A stretch of 39,961 bases of DNA from JACVRW01 sp035705985 (GTDB taxonomy: Bacteria > Actinomycetota > Thermoleophilia > Solirubrobacterales > Thermoleophilaceae), in contig DASSVP010000046.1 of the NCBI GenBank assembly GCA_035705985.1, forward strand, positions 1 to 39,961, given 5' to 3'. This document shows, one piece after another, positions 1-8,674 of the stretch (positions are counted from its first letter, which is position 1; the number at the start of each line of letters is the position of its first letter). The notes under the pieces were generated by a model. That model ran no database searches. It saw only the letters and a program-made list of their open reading frames with translations, and had not been told where the DNA came from. Both the position numbers and the translations under genes were made by a program.

Positions 1-1236
1 GAGGACGGCATCGCGGTCGTGGAGCTCGAGATCGAGCCCGAGTACGACGACCTGATCCGCGAGGACGCGACCGCGCTCCTGCGCCCGAAGACGGCCCTGA
101 AGGACATGTTCATCGAGGTGGACCCGGGCCGCGGCAAGCCGCTCGCCGAGGGCTCGCGCATCCCGGTCGCGAACTCGCTTCCCGACATCGACCCCGACGA
201 GATCTACTCCGCGCTCGACGAGGACACGCGGCCCTACCTGAAGCTGCTGGTGGCCGGCGCGGGGAAGGGGCTCGACGGCCGCGGCGATGACCTGCGGGAG
301 GTCTTCAGGCGCTTCGAGCCGATCCACAAGGACCTCGCCAAGGTCACGCGCGCCAGCGCGCGGCGGCGTGACGCGCTCAAGCGGTTGATCCACGACTACG
401 GCGTGCTGATGGACGAGGTGGGCAGCCACCCGCAGGAGATCAGGCGGCTCGTGAACGCCTCGGGCGCCGTGTTCGACGCGCTCGCGAGCGAGAGCGACGC
501 GGTCGCCACGTCGGTGGAGCGTCTGCCCGGCGCCCTGCGCGCGTCCGAGCGCGCGCTCGGCGAGGTGCTCGAGTTCGCGCCGGTGCTGCGCTCGTCGCTC
601 CAGTCGCTGCGCGAGCCGATCCGGAAGCTCGACGAGACCAACGAGGCCGTCATTCCGTTCCTGCGCCAGACCGAGCCGGTGATCCGCGAGGAGATCCGCC
701 CGTTCGTCCGCGCCGCCCGGCCCTGGACGGACGACCTGCGCGTGGCCGCTACCGGCACGGCGAAGGCGATGCCCAACCTGACGAAGTCGTTCCGCGGGCT
801 CAACCGGTTCTTCAACATGGGCGCCTACAACCCGGGCGGCGCCGAGGGTCTCGACGGCAAGTCGATCCCCGAGCAGCGCGCGCGCCAGGAGGGCTTCCTC
901 TACTGGCTCGCGTGGACGGCGCAGAACGGCGTCTCGCTGTTCTCGACGGCCGATGGCCAGGGGCCGTGGCGCCGCGTCACGATCTGCGGTCTGCCAGCCT
1001 CGGCCGTCACGGGCATCGTCCAGGGCGTCCTGGCCGAGATCGGCGCGAGCAGTCCCGCGCTCGCCGAGCAGCTTCTGGACGCCACCGGGCCGACGGGCAC
1101 CAGCGCCGTCGACCAGCTGCTCGCCACGCAGTTCGGCTCCTGCAACTTCAACGCGCTCCCGAGCACCCCGCCGCCCGGCAGCGGCGGCGGCCTGCCGATC
1201 CTCCCGATTCCCGAGCTCGGGGACGTGCTCCCGTGA
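1..1236 (+). CDS. MCE-family lipid transport protein, 5'-truncated
   Basis: This is a Mce/MlaD-type substrate-binding subunit of an ABC lipid importer, expected to be anchored on the outer face of the membrane. The reading frame is open from base 1, so the N-terminal helix and most of the MCE domain lie upstream of the window. What remains opens with the end of the MCE domain (ALLRPKTALKDMFIEVDPG), followed by a long helical region rich in charged residues that matches the coiled C-terminal part of actinobacterial Mce proteins, and a Pro/Gly-rich tail. An internal GTG at 19 is unlikely to be the true start because the MCE domain continues before it. The stop TGA overlaps the GTG start of the next mce gene. 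The substrate is not deducible. Confidence 0.85.
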   Translation, partial: EDGIAVVELEIEPEYDDLIREDATALLRPKTALKDMFIEVDPGRGKPLAEGSRIPVANSLPDIDPDEIYSALDEDTRPYLKLLVAGAGKGLDGRGDDLREVFRRFEPIHKDLAKVTRASARRRDALKRLIHDYGVLMDEVGSHPQEIRRLVNASGAVFDALASESDAVATSVERLPGALRASERALGEVLEFAPVLRSSLQSLREPIRKLDETNEAVIPFLRQTEPVIREEIRPFVRAARPWTDDLRVAATGTAKAMPNLTKSFRGLNRFFNMGAYNPGGAEGLDGKSIPEQRARQEGFLYWLAWTAQNGVSLFSTADGQGPWRRVTICGLPASAVTGIVQGVLAEIGASSPALAEQLLDATGPTGTSAVDQLLATQFGSCNFNALPSTPPPGSGGGLPILPIPELGDVLP

Positions 1237-2717
1237 ACAAGAACCCGCCAAGCATCGGGCGCATCGCCGCCATGGTGGGCTTCACGCTCTCGGTCGCGGC
1301 TCTGCTCCTGTTCCTGTGGACCGCGTTCGGCGGCACGCTGCCGCTCAAGCCGGAGAGCTACCGCTTCAAGGCGGCGTTCCCCGAGGCGTCACTGCTCGTC
1401 AAGGAGGCCGACGTCCGGATGGCGGGCGTGAACGTGGGGAAGGTCAAGGCCAAGGAGCTCGGCGACGGGGGCCGGACCACGATCGCGGAAATCGAGCTCG
1501 ACGACCGCTTCGCGCCGATCGGCCGCGACAGCCGCGCAGTCCTCCGCCAGAAGAGCCTCCTCGGCGAGACCTACGTGGAGATCACGCCCGGCTCGCCGGA
1601 CGCGAAGCCGCTCGACGACGGCGGGACGCTGGCGCGCGCGAACGTCGACGGCACGGTCGAGCTCGACGAGATCTTCCAGACCTTCGACCCGGAGACGCGC
1701 GACGCCTTCCAGGAGTGGCTGCACGAGGCCGGAATCGTCACCTCGGGCAGGTTCGCGCGCGACTTCAACGACTCGCTCGGCAACGCGGCGCCCTTCTTCG
1801 AGGGCGGAGCCGACCTGCTGCGTCCGCTGGCCGAGCACGAGGTGGCCCTCCGCCGCCTCGTTCGCGACAGCGGTCGCGTGTTCGACGCGATCTCGCGTGA
1901 GGACGGCCAGCTCCGCGGCCTGATCACGGGCGGCGAGGCCACCTTCAGCGCGCTCGCGTCACGGGACGACGCGCTCGCCGAGACGTTCCAGGTCTTCCCG
2001 ACCTTCCTCCGCGAGACGCGCGCCACCGTGCGCCGGCTCGAGGCGTTCGCGCGCAACACCGACCCACTCGTGCGCGACCTGCGTGAGCCCGCCCAGGACC
2101 TCGCGCCGACGCTGCGCGACCTGGGCGACCTCTCGCCGGACCTCGAGAAGCTGTTCCGCAACATCGGCCCGCTCGTCCGCGCCGGCGAGCGCGGCATCCC
2201 GGCCGCCGAGCGCTTCCTCGAGGGCGCCGAGCCGGTGCTCGAGGCGACCCACGTGTTCATGCCGGAGCTCAACCCGATCCTCTCGTACCTGAGCTTCGCT
2301 CGTGGGCAGGTGGCGCAGTTCATCACCGTCGGCGGCGCGGCCCTTGCCGGCAACGGCGAGGGCGGCTACCAGGGTCGTCCGGGGGTGGAGCACTACCTGC
2401 CCCAGATCGCGATCATCGACGGGCGCTCGTTCGGGCGCAGGCCCACGCGGCCGCACTGGGAGCGTGCGAACGCGTATCCGGCCCCGAACGCCTACAACCG
2501 CGCGATCCCGCTCGGCGTGATCGAGAGCTTCGACTGCCGTCCAAACGGCGGCGAGCAGCGCAACCCGGAGGGCGAGGGCGAGGAGGCCGAGCCGCCCTGC
2601 TTCGTGCAGCCCCCGCTCCTCTGGGGAGGCGACAGGTATCCGCGTCTCCGGCGCGGCGTAGCGCCATCGGTTCCGGCACCGCAGGGCCGCGAGGGCCGCG
2701 AGCCGGCCACCCCATAA
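1233..2717 (+). CDS. MCE-family lipid transport protein
   Basis: A complete 494-residue Mce protein. Residues ~10-35 form one N-terminal membrane anchor (MVGFTLSVAALLLFLWTAF). The MCE/MlaD beta domain follows (~45-125), with VRMAGVNVGKV and a closing ETYVEITPG motif. After that comes a long helical region to ~420 and a Pro-rich tail. The GTG start shares four bases (GTGA) with the upstream mce stop, so the two are translationally coupled. That GTG puts the helix right at the N-terminus; earlier in-frame starts would lie inside the upstream gene. The position and the unrelated gene downstream suggest this is the last subunit of an mce operon. The role in lipid or sterol uptake is inferred from the family. 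Confidence 0.88.
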   Translation: MNKNPPSIGRIAAMVGFTLSVAALLLFLWTAFGGTLPLKPESYRFKAAFPEASLLVKEADVRMAGVNVGKVKAKELGDGGRTTIAEIELDDRFAPIGRDSRAVLRQKSLLGETYVEITPGSPDAKPLDDGGTLARANVDGTVELDEIFQTFDPETRDAFQEWLHEAGIVTSGRFARDFNDSLGNAAPFFEGGADLLRPLAEHEVALRRLVRDSGRVFDAISREDGQLRGLITGGEATFSALASRDDALAETFQVFPTFLRETRATVRRLEAFARNTDPLVRDLREPAQDLAPTLRDLGDLSPDLEKLFRNIGPLVRAGERGIPAAERFLEGAEPVLEATHVFMPELNPILSYLSFARGQVAQFITVGGAALAGNGEGGYQGRPGVEHYLPQIAIIDGRSFGRRPTRPHWERANAYPAPNAYNRAIPLGVIESFDCRPNGGEQRNPEGEGEEAEPPCFVQPPLLWGGDRYPRLRRGVAPSVPAPQGREGREPATP

Positions 2718-2728
2718 GGCGTTTCCGG

Positions 2729-2744
2729 ACCCCTTTCGGGGGGT
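2729..2744 (+). terminator. Small hairpin after the mce operon
   Basis: ACCCC and GGGGT arms flank a short TTTCGG loop just after the mce stop codon. There is no clear T-tract, so this could be a weak terminator or chance in GC-rich DNA. Confidence 0.25.
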
Positions 2745-2755
2745 ACCAGGACGGC

Positions 2756-3502
2756 ATGTTTGAGCGCTTTAAGAAGAATGGCCACGACGGCTACGACGAT
2801 CGTGATCGCGGAGCGGTTGCGACGGCGGACCGTCCCGGGGCCACCCGCGAGCGGACCGTCGACGAGGGCCGCTTCGAGAGGGATCGCACCACAACCGAGA
2901 GGGATCGCACCGCAACGGAGAGGGATCGCACCGCAACGGGCGTGACCGGCCGCGAGACCGCGCGCGACGTGCGCGCACGGCAGCGCGAGGAGTACGGCGG
3001 CCTGAACTGGGGCGCCGCCTTCTTCGGCTGGCTCGTCGCCGTCGGCATGGCCGCCATCCTGCTCGGTCTGCTCAGCGCGGCCGGCACGGCCTTCGGTCTG
3101 AGCGAGGTGAGCGAGTCCGAGGCGAACTCGAACGCCGAGACGATCGGCATCGTCGGCGGGATCCTGCTGATCCTCACGCTCGCGATCGCGTACTACTGCG
3201 GCGGCTACGTCAGCGGGCGGATGTCGCGCTTCGACGGCGGACGCCAGGGCTTCGGCACCTGGGCGATCGGCCTGGCCGTGACGATCGTGCTGGCGGTGGC
3301 CGGAGCGCTCTTCGGCTCGGAGTACAACATCTTCGAGTCGCTGAACCTTCCGCGCATCCCGATCGACGAGGGCTCGCTGACGGCGGGCGCCGCGATTGCG
3401 CTTGTCGCTGTCGTGGTCCTCACGCTGCTGGCGGCGATGGGCGGCGGCAAGGCCGGCGAGCGTTACCACCGCAAGATCGATCGCCACGGGTTCGGCGTCT
3501 AG
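2756..3502 (+). CDS. Four-helix membrane protein with heptapeptide repeat
   Basis: I do not recognise a specific family with confidence. The 248-residue product has a charged, low-complexity N-terminal region (1-80) containing three tandem copies of ERDRTxT, then four predicted membrane helices: ~82-112, ~123-150, ~163-184 and ~203-224. A CGGYVSGRMSR loop follows helix 2 and a basic end (GERYHRKIDRHG) follows helix 4. The first methionine (MFERFKK) is preceded by AGGA at 2748-2751, close to the ATG, which makes it the likely start. The gene stands alone between the mce operon and menD, and its 3' end overlaps the menD stop by four bases in convergent orientation. The layout (cytoplasmic charged tail, small multi-pass core) resembles actinobacterial stress-associated membrane proteins, but the function is unknown. 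Confidence 0.75.
   Translation: MFERFKKNGHDGYDDRDRGAVATADRPGATRERTVDEGRFERDRTTTERDRTATERDRTATGVTGRETARDVRARQREEYGGLNWGAAFFGWLVAVGMAAILLGLLSAAGTAFGLSEVSESEANSNAETIGIVGGILLILTLAIAYYCGGYVSGRMSRFDGGRQGFGTWAIGLAVTIVLAVAGALFGSEYNIFESLNLPRIPIDEGSLTAGAAIALVAVVVLTLLAAMGGGKAGERYHRKIDRHGFGV
2876..2938 (+). repeat. Three tandem 21-bp repeats (in-frame heptapeptide)
   Basis: There are three perfectly phased 21-base units at 2876-2896, 2897-2917 and 2918-2938. Each begins GAGAGGGATCGCACC. Units 2 and 3 are identical, and unit 1 differs at two positions. They encode ERDRTTT, ERDRTAT and ERDRTAT in the cytoplasmic tail of the membrane protein. The repeat length is a multiple of three, so copy-number changes keep the frame. 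Confidence 0.9.
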
Positions 3503-5157
3503 CCAAGGGATTCGGCAACCCGCTCCACCAGCTCACGGTGGAGCGGGACGTTCCGGCGGCGGTCCGTTCGGTGCTCCCTGAGCCCTGGCCAGAGCGCCGC
3601 CAGGTCGACCTCGCCTGACGGGGTCGCGATGTGGGTCTCATACGCGGCGGGATCGGCGTGCTCGGCGACGGGCAGGAAGTCGAAGATCCCGCCGCCGCCG
3701 TTGTTCAGGCAGACGATCGTGAGGTCCACGCCGGCGCGGCGCGCGGCCAGTATGCCGCCCGCGTCGTGTTGAAGGGCGAGCTCGCCGATCAGGAGCCAGG
3801 TGGGAAGGCCGGTGGCGATGGCAGCCCCCATGGCGGAGGAGACGACGCCATCGATGCCGTTGGCGCCGCGGTTCGCCAGGAAGCGAAGCCGCTTCGGCGA
3901 CTGCGGGAAGTACGCCTCCACGTCGCGGATCGGCATCGAGGAGCTCACCCAGACGACGGCCTCCTCGGGCAGGTCGGGCTCGATTCCGGCGAGGATCCTG
4001 GCCTCGAAGTCGTCCGGCGCCTGCTCCACCGCCGCCCAGACCTTGGCATCGGCCTCCCTCCACGACCGCGCCCAGCCCTCCTCCCGGCGGGCGGTCCTCA
4101 TTTCCACGGCCGAGGCCAGGGCGTCGAGGGCAGGCGCGGCCGCCGCGTGCAGCACGAGCTCCGCGCGCCGGGTGGGTTCGTGCCACGCGCCATGCGGATC
4201 GACCACGATCTGTGACGACTCCGCAACAAATGCGCGAAGCGGCTTCGACGTGGGCATGTCGCCCACGCGCAGGACGAGAGCCGGCCGGTGCGCCTCGGCG
4301 AACTCGGGGATGCGAAGCAGGACGTCGTAGTGCGCGCTCACGTGAGAGCGGTCGTGGTCGCCGCACCTGACGCCCGACGTCGGCTCGGCGAGCAACGGCC
4401 AGCCGGTCTCCGCCGCGAGCCGGGCGGCCGAGTCGGCGATCTCCTCGTCGATCGGCCCGCAGACGATCACGCCGCGCGGCTCGGCTGCCATGCGGGACGC
4501 GACGTCGTGGACGTCGTCCGAGTGCGGCGCACTGGCATGCTCGCGCAGCTCGGTCCACGGCCGCCCGTCCGCGCGGCCCAACCAGTCGGTGGGATCGAGC
4601 GCCGGCTCATCCGGCATCGGGGCCAGCGGCTCGCGCAGCGGGAAGTTCAGGTGCACCGGGCCCGGGCTGCCGACGGCCGCGGTCCAGTAGGCGCGGCAGG
4701 CGAGCGCGCGGTGGTGGATGGCGGCCTCGCGCACGGGCTCGTGCGTCCCGACCTCCACGAACCACTTGGCCGCGGTTCCGTAGAGCTTGATCTGGTCGAT
4801 CGCCTGGCCGGCGCCCACCTCGCGCAGCTCCGGCGGCCGGTCCGCGGTAAGCACGATCAGCGGCACGCGCGCCTCGTGCGCCTCGACCACCGCCGGGTGC
4901 AGATTCGCGGCGGCGGTCCCGGACGTGCAGGTGATCGCCACGGGGCGGCCGCTCGCCTTGGCCATCCCGAGCGCCGCGAAGCCGGCCGAGCGCTCGTCGA
5001 GCACGGACACCGCCTCGATGCCCTCCTGTGCGGCGAGCGTGAGCGCGATCGGCGCGTTGCGCGACCCCGGCGAGGTCACCGCGTGGCGCACGCCACAGCG
5101 GTACAGCTCTTCGACGAAGGCCTGGAGCGGCGCGTAGGTGCGGTTGATCGGGATCAT
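3499..5157 (-). CDS. menD: 2-Succinyl-5-enolpyruvyl-6-hydroxy-3-cyclohexene-1-carboxylate synthase
   Basis: A ThDP-dependent enzyme of classical menaquinone synthesis that joins isochorismate and 2-oxoglutarate (552 residues, normal length). The N-terminus MIPINRTYAPLQAF leads straight into the family motif CGVRHAVTSPGSRNAPIAL, which fixes the ATG at 5157; the frame continues upstream without homology. The ThDP-activating glutamate lies in DERSAGFAALG, and TCTSGTAAANLHPA and NNGGGGIFDFLP are typical MenD motifs. The usual GDL metal-binding motif reads GEL here (E459, codon at 3781-3783), a conservative but unusual change. The start codon is only 9 bp from the divergent menH start, and no Shine-Dalgarno is visible. 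The stop overlaps the convergent membrane-protein gene by 4 bp. Confidence 0.95.
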   Translation of the reverse strand: MIPINRTYAPLQAFVEELYRCGVRHAVTSPGSRNAPIALTLAAQEGIEAVSVLDERSAGFAALGMAKASGRPVAITCTSGTAAANLHPAVVEAHEARVPLIVLTADRPPELREVGAGQAIDQIKLYGTAAKWFVEVGTHEPVREAAIHHRALACRAYWTAAVGSPGPVHLNFPLREPLAPMPDEPALDPTDWLGRADGRPWTELREHASAPHSDDVHDVASRMAAEPRGVIVCGPIDEEIADSAARLAAETGWPLLAEPTSGVRCGDHDRSHVSAHYDVLLRIPEFAEAHRPALVLRVGDMPTSKPLRAFVAESSQIVVDPHGAWHEPTRRAELVLHAAAAPALDALASAVEMRTARREEGWARSWREADAKVWAAVEQAPDDFEARILAGIEPDLPEEAVVWVSSSMPIRDVEAYFPQSPKRLRFLANRGANGIDGVVSSAMGAAIATGLPTWLLIGELALQHDAGGILAARRAGVDLTIVCLNNGGGGIFDFLPVAEHADPAAYETHIATPSGEVDLAALWPGLREHRTDRRRNVPLHRELVERVAESLG

Positions 5158-5166
5158 GGGGGAGCG

Positions 5167-5859
5167 ATGGTGCTCTTCATCCCGGGCTTCATGCAGCGTG
5201 GCGACGCCTGGCGGCCGGTCGCGGAGCTCCTGCCGGAACGCTATCCGAGCGGGCTCCTCGACCACGCCGAGCACACATTTGAGGGAAGGCTCTGCGAGAT
5301 TTCGTCCGCTTCAGCGTCCGTCCTCGTGGGCTACTCCCTCGGCGGACGGCTGGCGCTGAGGGCGGCGCTCCGCTCGCCCGAATCCTTCTCCGCGGTCGTG
5401 CTCGTGGGGGCCACGGCCGGCATCGAGGAAGGACCTCTTCGGACGGCGCGGGCCGAGGCCGACGAGAAGCTGGCGTCGTGGATGGAGGCGATGCCGATCG
5501 AGGACATCGTGTCGCTCTGGGAGCGCCAGCCGCTGTTCGCGGACCAGTCGGAGTCGCTCGTGGAGGAGCAGCGGCCGGGCCGGCTCTCGCACGAGCCGCG
5601 CGACCTCGCCCTCATCCTGCGCACCGCCGGCCAGGGCGTGCTCGCGCCGGTCTGGCACGAGCTGCGGACGCTCGAGCTGCCGCTGCTCGCCATCGCCGGC
5701 GCGCGCGACGACGGCTACGCGGCGGCCGCGAGGCGAATCGCCTCGCTGGCGCCCAGGGCGCGGGCCGCGGTCGTCGAGAACGCCGGCCACGCGCCGCAGC
5801 TCCAGCGCCCCGACGCCGTCGCGGAGCTGATTGCAGCCTTCCTCGACGACCTGCATTGA
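5167..5859 (+). CDS. menH: 2-Succinyl-6-hydroxy-2,4-cyclohexadiene-1-carboxylate synthase (alpha/beta hydrolase)
   Basis: An alpha/beta-hydrolase of 230 residues. The nucleophile elbow is VGYSLGGRLAL (Ser57), the form seen in MenH. An acid lies in GARDDG (Asp181/182) and the catalytic His208 in NAGHAPQ. It eliminates pyruvate from the MenD product. Its location, back to back with menD and facing menC, supports MenH over a generic hydrolase. The ATG at 5167 follows GGGGGAG with a short spacer; a GTG at 5170 would give better spacing, so the start is uncertain by one codon. It is oriented opposite to the other men genes, so it must have its own promoter, which would lie inside the 5' part of menD. 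Confidence 0.85.
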   Translation: MVLFIPGFMQRGDAWRPVAELLPERYPSGLLDHAEHTFEGRLCEISSASASVLVGYSLGGRLALRAALRSPESFSAVVLVGATAGIEEGPLRTARAEADEKLASWMEAMPIEDIVSLWERQPLFADQSESLVEEQRPGRLSHEPRDLALILRTAGQGVLAPVWHELRTLELPLLAIAGARDDGYAAAARRIASLAPRARAAVVENAGHAPQLQRPDAVAELIAAFLDDLH

Positions 5860-5930
5860 CCACGCCCCCGCGCACTGGCAAACGAATTGGGCGTCCAGCA
5901 CCGAATCCATGCGCCACCTGCGAGGCGGTG

Positions 5931-6950
5931 TTACGCGAGCGTTTCGAGTGTTACCGCGGCGAGCTGCTCGTCCTCGATGCTGACGCCTAGCCCCGGGCCG
6001 GGTGGCACCTTCAGCGTGCCGTGACGCGGCGCCGGCAGCGCCCTCGACAGCGGTGGCTCGAACAGCTCCAGCGTGGCGAGGCCGCAGGCCAGCGTCACCC
6101 CCTCGGCGGCGGCGAGCTGGAGCGCCGCCGCGATACCCCAGGGCCCGTCGAGCGTGCTCGACAGGAAGGCGTCAAGGCCAGCCTCGCGCGCCTCGCGGAG
6201 CAGCTCGCGGGCCGGCTTGAAGCCGCCCGTGCCGGCCAGCTTCACGTTCACCACGTCCGAGGCCTCCAGCTCCACCGCTCGGCGCAGCTCCCGCAGCGTC
6301 GACACCGACTCGTCGGCCGCGATCGGCGTGGACACCCGCTGGCGCACCTCCGCCAGCTCGCGCAACGTGCCGCAGGGCTGCTCGACGAACTCCAGGTCAT
6401 GCTCCTCGAAGCCCCGGATCGCCCGCACCGCTTCGTCCACCGACCAAGCGCCGTTCGCGTCCACCCGTAACGCCGGCCAGGGCCCGACGGCGGCACGGAC
6501 AGCGGCCACCCGTTCCGCGTCGTCCGGCAGCCCCACCTTCAGCTTGAAGCAGGCGTAGCCGTCGCGGAGGCCGGCGCGCGCGCGTTCGGCCACCTCCCCG
6601 GGTGGGCCGGCCGCCAGCGTCATGTTCACGGGGAGCGCGTCCCGGAGCGGCTCGGCCAGCGGCTCGCCCTCCTGCCGGCAGTGCAGGTCCAGCCGCGCGA
6701 TCTCCTCGGCCGCGCGCGCCTGCGGGGGACGCCGCCCGCCGCCGCCCGTGAGAGCGGCCGCCGCGCGCTCCAGCGGCACGCCGTCATAGGGCTCGAAGGG
6801 CGCCGCCTCGCCGAACCCGACCGTGCCGTCCCGAGCCGCGAGCCGCAGCAGCAGCAGCTCGCGCGCGGAGACCACCCCGCTCGACGTGACGAACGGCTCC
6901 CGCAGGGGAATCGACAGCCGCAGCACCGTGCGCGTGACGCGCGCGGTCAC
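5931..6950 (-). CDS. menC: o-Succinylbenzoate synthase
   Basis: An enolase-superfamily dehydratase that makes o-succinylbenzoate (339 residues). The muconate-lactonizing-type fold shows all catalytic signatures: KxK in CFKLKVG (Lys136, Lys138), metal ligands Asp164 (VDANGAW), Glu190 (FVEQP) and Asp213 (AADES), and the opposing base Lys237 (VNVKLAGTGG). The GTG start at 6950 shares GTGA with the menA stop, so translation is probably coupled. It is the last gene of menB-menA-menC. The related N-succinylamino-acid racemase activity cannot be excluded from sequence, but the men context makes MenC the best call. Confidence 0.93.
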   Translation of the reverse strand: MTARVTRTVLRLSIPLREPFVTSSGVVSARELLLLRLAARDGTVGFGEAAPFEPYDGVPLERAAAALTGGGGRRPPQARAAEEIARLDLHCRQEGEPLAEPLRDALPVNMTLAAGPPGEVAERARAGLRDGYACFKLKVGLPDDAERVAAVRAAVGPWPALRVDANGAWSVDEAVRAIRGFEEHDLEFVEQPCGTLRELAEVRQRVSTPIAADESVSTLRELRRAVELEASDVVNVKLAGTGGFKPARELLREAREAGLDAFLSSTLDGPWGIAAALQLAAAEGVTLACGLATLELFEPPLSRALPAPRHGTLKVPPGPGLGVSIEDEQLAAVTLETLA

Positions 6951-7822
6951 GACAGCAGCGCGCCCGCGGCGAGCAGCAGCGAGAAGACGGCCAGCAGGCG
7001 GCCGGTCGCGGCGAGCGCGCCGTTCAGCGCCGGCCCGTCCGTTCGGGTGGCGACCGTCCGGACCAGCGGCGGCACCAGCGGCAGCGCCGCCAGCGGCAGC
7101 AGCAGCCAGGCCGACAGAGCGGGCACGAGCGCCACGGGCACGACGAACGCCACGACGACCATCGCGGTGAACAGCGTCCGCGCGCGCTCGCGGCCCAGCT
7201 TCACGGCCAGCGTGCGCTTGCCCGCCCGCCTGTCGGTGTCCACGTCGCGCACGTTGTTCACGACCAGGATCGCCGCCGCGAGCAGGCCGACCGGCACGCC
7301 GAGCGCCAGCGCCTCCCAGCGGAGCTCCTCGGTCTGCACGAAGTACGACCCCGCCACCGCCACGAGGCCGAAGAACGCGAACACGAACAGCTCGCCGAGA
7401 CCCTCGTAGCCGTACGGGCGTGGCCCGCCCGTGTAGAGCACGCCCGCCAGGATCGACGCCGCACCGACCACGAGCAGCTCCCAGCCCGCCTCCGCGGCGA
7501 GGTAGAGCCCCGCCGCCACCGCGATGCCGAACGCCACATAGGTCCCGACGAGCACCCGTCGCGGCGGCATCAGCCCGCCGGCGGTGACCCGCACCGGTCC
7601 GAGCCGGTCCTCGGTGTCGGCGCCGCGGCGGGCGTCGGAGTAGTCGTTCGACAGGTTCGTCCCGATCTGGATGAAGACGCTGCCCACCAGCGCGGCCGCG
7701 AACGGCAGCGGCCGGAACGTGCTCTCGGAGCCGGCCAGCGCGGTGCCCACGAGCACCGGGGCCACAGCGGCGGGGAGCGTCCGCGGCCGCGCCGCGAGCA
7801 GCCAGAGGCGCAGGTGGCTCAA
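6947..7822 (-). CDS. menA: 1,4-Dihydroxy-2-naphthoate polyprenyltransferase
   Basis: A UbiA-family integral membrane prenyltransferase that attaches the polyprenyl tail and decarboxylates DHNA (291 residues). The first Asp-rich motif is NLSNDYSDARRGAD and the second is NNVRDVDTDRRAGKRTLAVK; both bind Mg-diphosphate. The rest is eight or nine hydrophobic helices. The start is read as TTG at 7822, where TTGA overlaps the menB stop. It gives the short N-terminus SHLRLWLLAARPRTLPAAVAP typical of MenA, and no ATG or GTG is available in frame nearby. The 3' end overlaps menC. The menB-A-C order with 4-base overlaps indicates one mRNA. Confidence 0.93.
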   Translation of the reverse strand: MSHLRLWLLAARPRTLPAAVAPVLVGTALAGSESTFRPLPFAAALVGSVFIQIGTNLSNDYSDARRGADTEDRLGPVRVTAGGLMPPRRVLVGTYVAFGIAVAAGLYLAAEAGWELLVVGAASILAGVLYTGGPRPYGYEGLGELFVFAFFGLVAVAGSYFVQTEELRWEALALGVPVGLLAAAILVVNNVRDVDTDRRAGKRTLAVKLGRERARTLFTAMVVVAFVVPVALVPALSAWLLLPLAALPLVPPLVRTVATRTDGPALNGALAATGRLLAVFSLLLAAGALLS

Positions 7823-8664
7823 GGCCGCTTGGGGAACTTCCCGAAGTCCGGCCGGCGCTTCTCGCGGTAAGCGTCGCGCCCCTCCTGCGCCTCCTCGCTT
7901 CCGTAGAAGAGCAGGTTCGCGTCGTGGGCCAGCTGCTGGATCCCGGCCATTCCGTCCTCGGCCGCATTGAAGCTCGCCTTCAGGAGCCTCAGCGAGAAGG
8001 GCGAGAGCTCGAGCATCTCGCGGCACCACGCCACAGTCTCCTCCTCGAGCTCCTCGAGCGGCACGACCCGGTTGACGAGCCCCATCGCCTCGGCCTCCTC
8101 GGCGGAGTACTGCCGGCAGAGGAACCAGATCTCCTTCGCCTTCTTCGGGCCCACCAGGCTGGCGAGCAGGGCCGCGCCGTAGCCGCCGTCGAAGCTCCCG
8201 ACCCGCGGGCCGGTCTGCCCGAAGCGCGCGTTATCCGCGGCGATGGTGAGGTCGCAGACCACATGCAGGACGTGCCCGCCGCCCACGGCGTAGCCGGCCA
8301 CCATCGCGACGATCGGCTTCGGCAGGCGGCGCATCTGCACGTGCAGGTCGGTCACGTGGAAGCGGCCGACGGCCGCGCCACCGGCCATGTAGCCCGTGTC
8401 ACCGCGCACGTTCTGGTCGCCGCCGGAGCAGAAGGCCAGCGGCCCCTCGCCCGTCAGGACGATCACGCCTACCGAACTGTCCTCGCGCGCCCGCTCGAGC
8501 GCGTCCGAGATCTCGATGAGCGTCTCGGGCCGAAACGCGTTCCGCACCTCGGGCCGGTCGATCGTGATCTTCGCGATCCCGTCCGCGATCTCGTACCGAA
8601 TGTCCCCGTAGTCGCCGGCCGGCTGCCAGTCGGCGGCGGGGCGGATGGTGCGCGCGGTCGCCAT
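7819..8664 (-). CDS. menB: 1,4-Dihydroxy-2-naphthoyl-CoA synthase
   Basis: A crotonase-fold enzyme of 281 residues that cyclises o-succinylbenzoyl-CoA. The oxyanion-hole segment AFCSGGDQNVRG and the segments QTGPRVGSFDGGYG and KEIWFLCRQY are diagnostic for MenB. The QTGP glycine is the feature of the bicarbonate-dependent type, in contrast to the Asp-containing type. This is the first gene of the menB-menA-menC operon. The ATG at 8664 has no Shine-Dalgarno; a TAACCT hexamer ends 10 bases upstream, which suggests a leaderless or very short-leader mRNA. Only 41 bp separate it from the divergent ilvC. Confidence 0.96.
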   Translation of the reverse strand: MATARTIRPAADWQPAGDYGDIRYEIADGIAKITIDRPEVRNAFRPETLIEISDALERAREDSSVGVIVLTGEGPLAFCSGGDQNVRGDTGYMAGGAAVGRFHVTDLHVQMRRLPKPIVAMVAGYAVGGGHVLHVVCDLTIAADNARFGQTGPRVGSFDGGYGAALLASLVGPKKAKEIWFLCRQYSAEEAEAMGLVNRVVPLEELEEETVAWCREMLELSPFSLRLLKASFNAAEDGMAGIQQLAHDANLLFYGSEEAQEGRDAYREKRRPDFGKFPKRP

Positions 8665-8674
8665 TCGAGAGCCA

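Noticed and set aside
2876..2938. CRISPR-like repeats
   Set aside because: The units are directly adjacent without spacers, in frame, and encode a heptapeptide repeat.
5860..5930. Terminator between convergent menH and menC
   Set aside because: Only a 4-bp CACC/GGTG pairing is visible; nothing convincing in these 71 bases.
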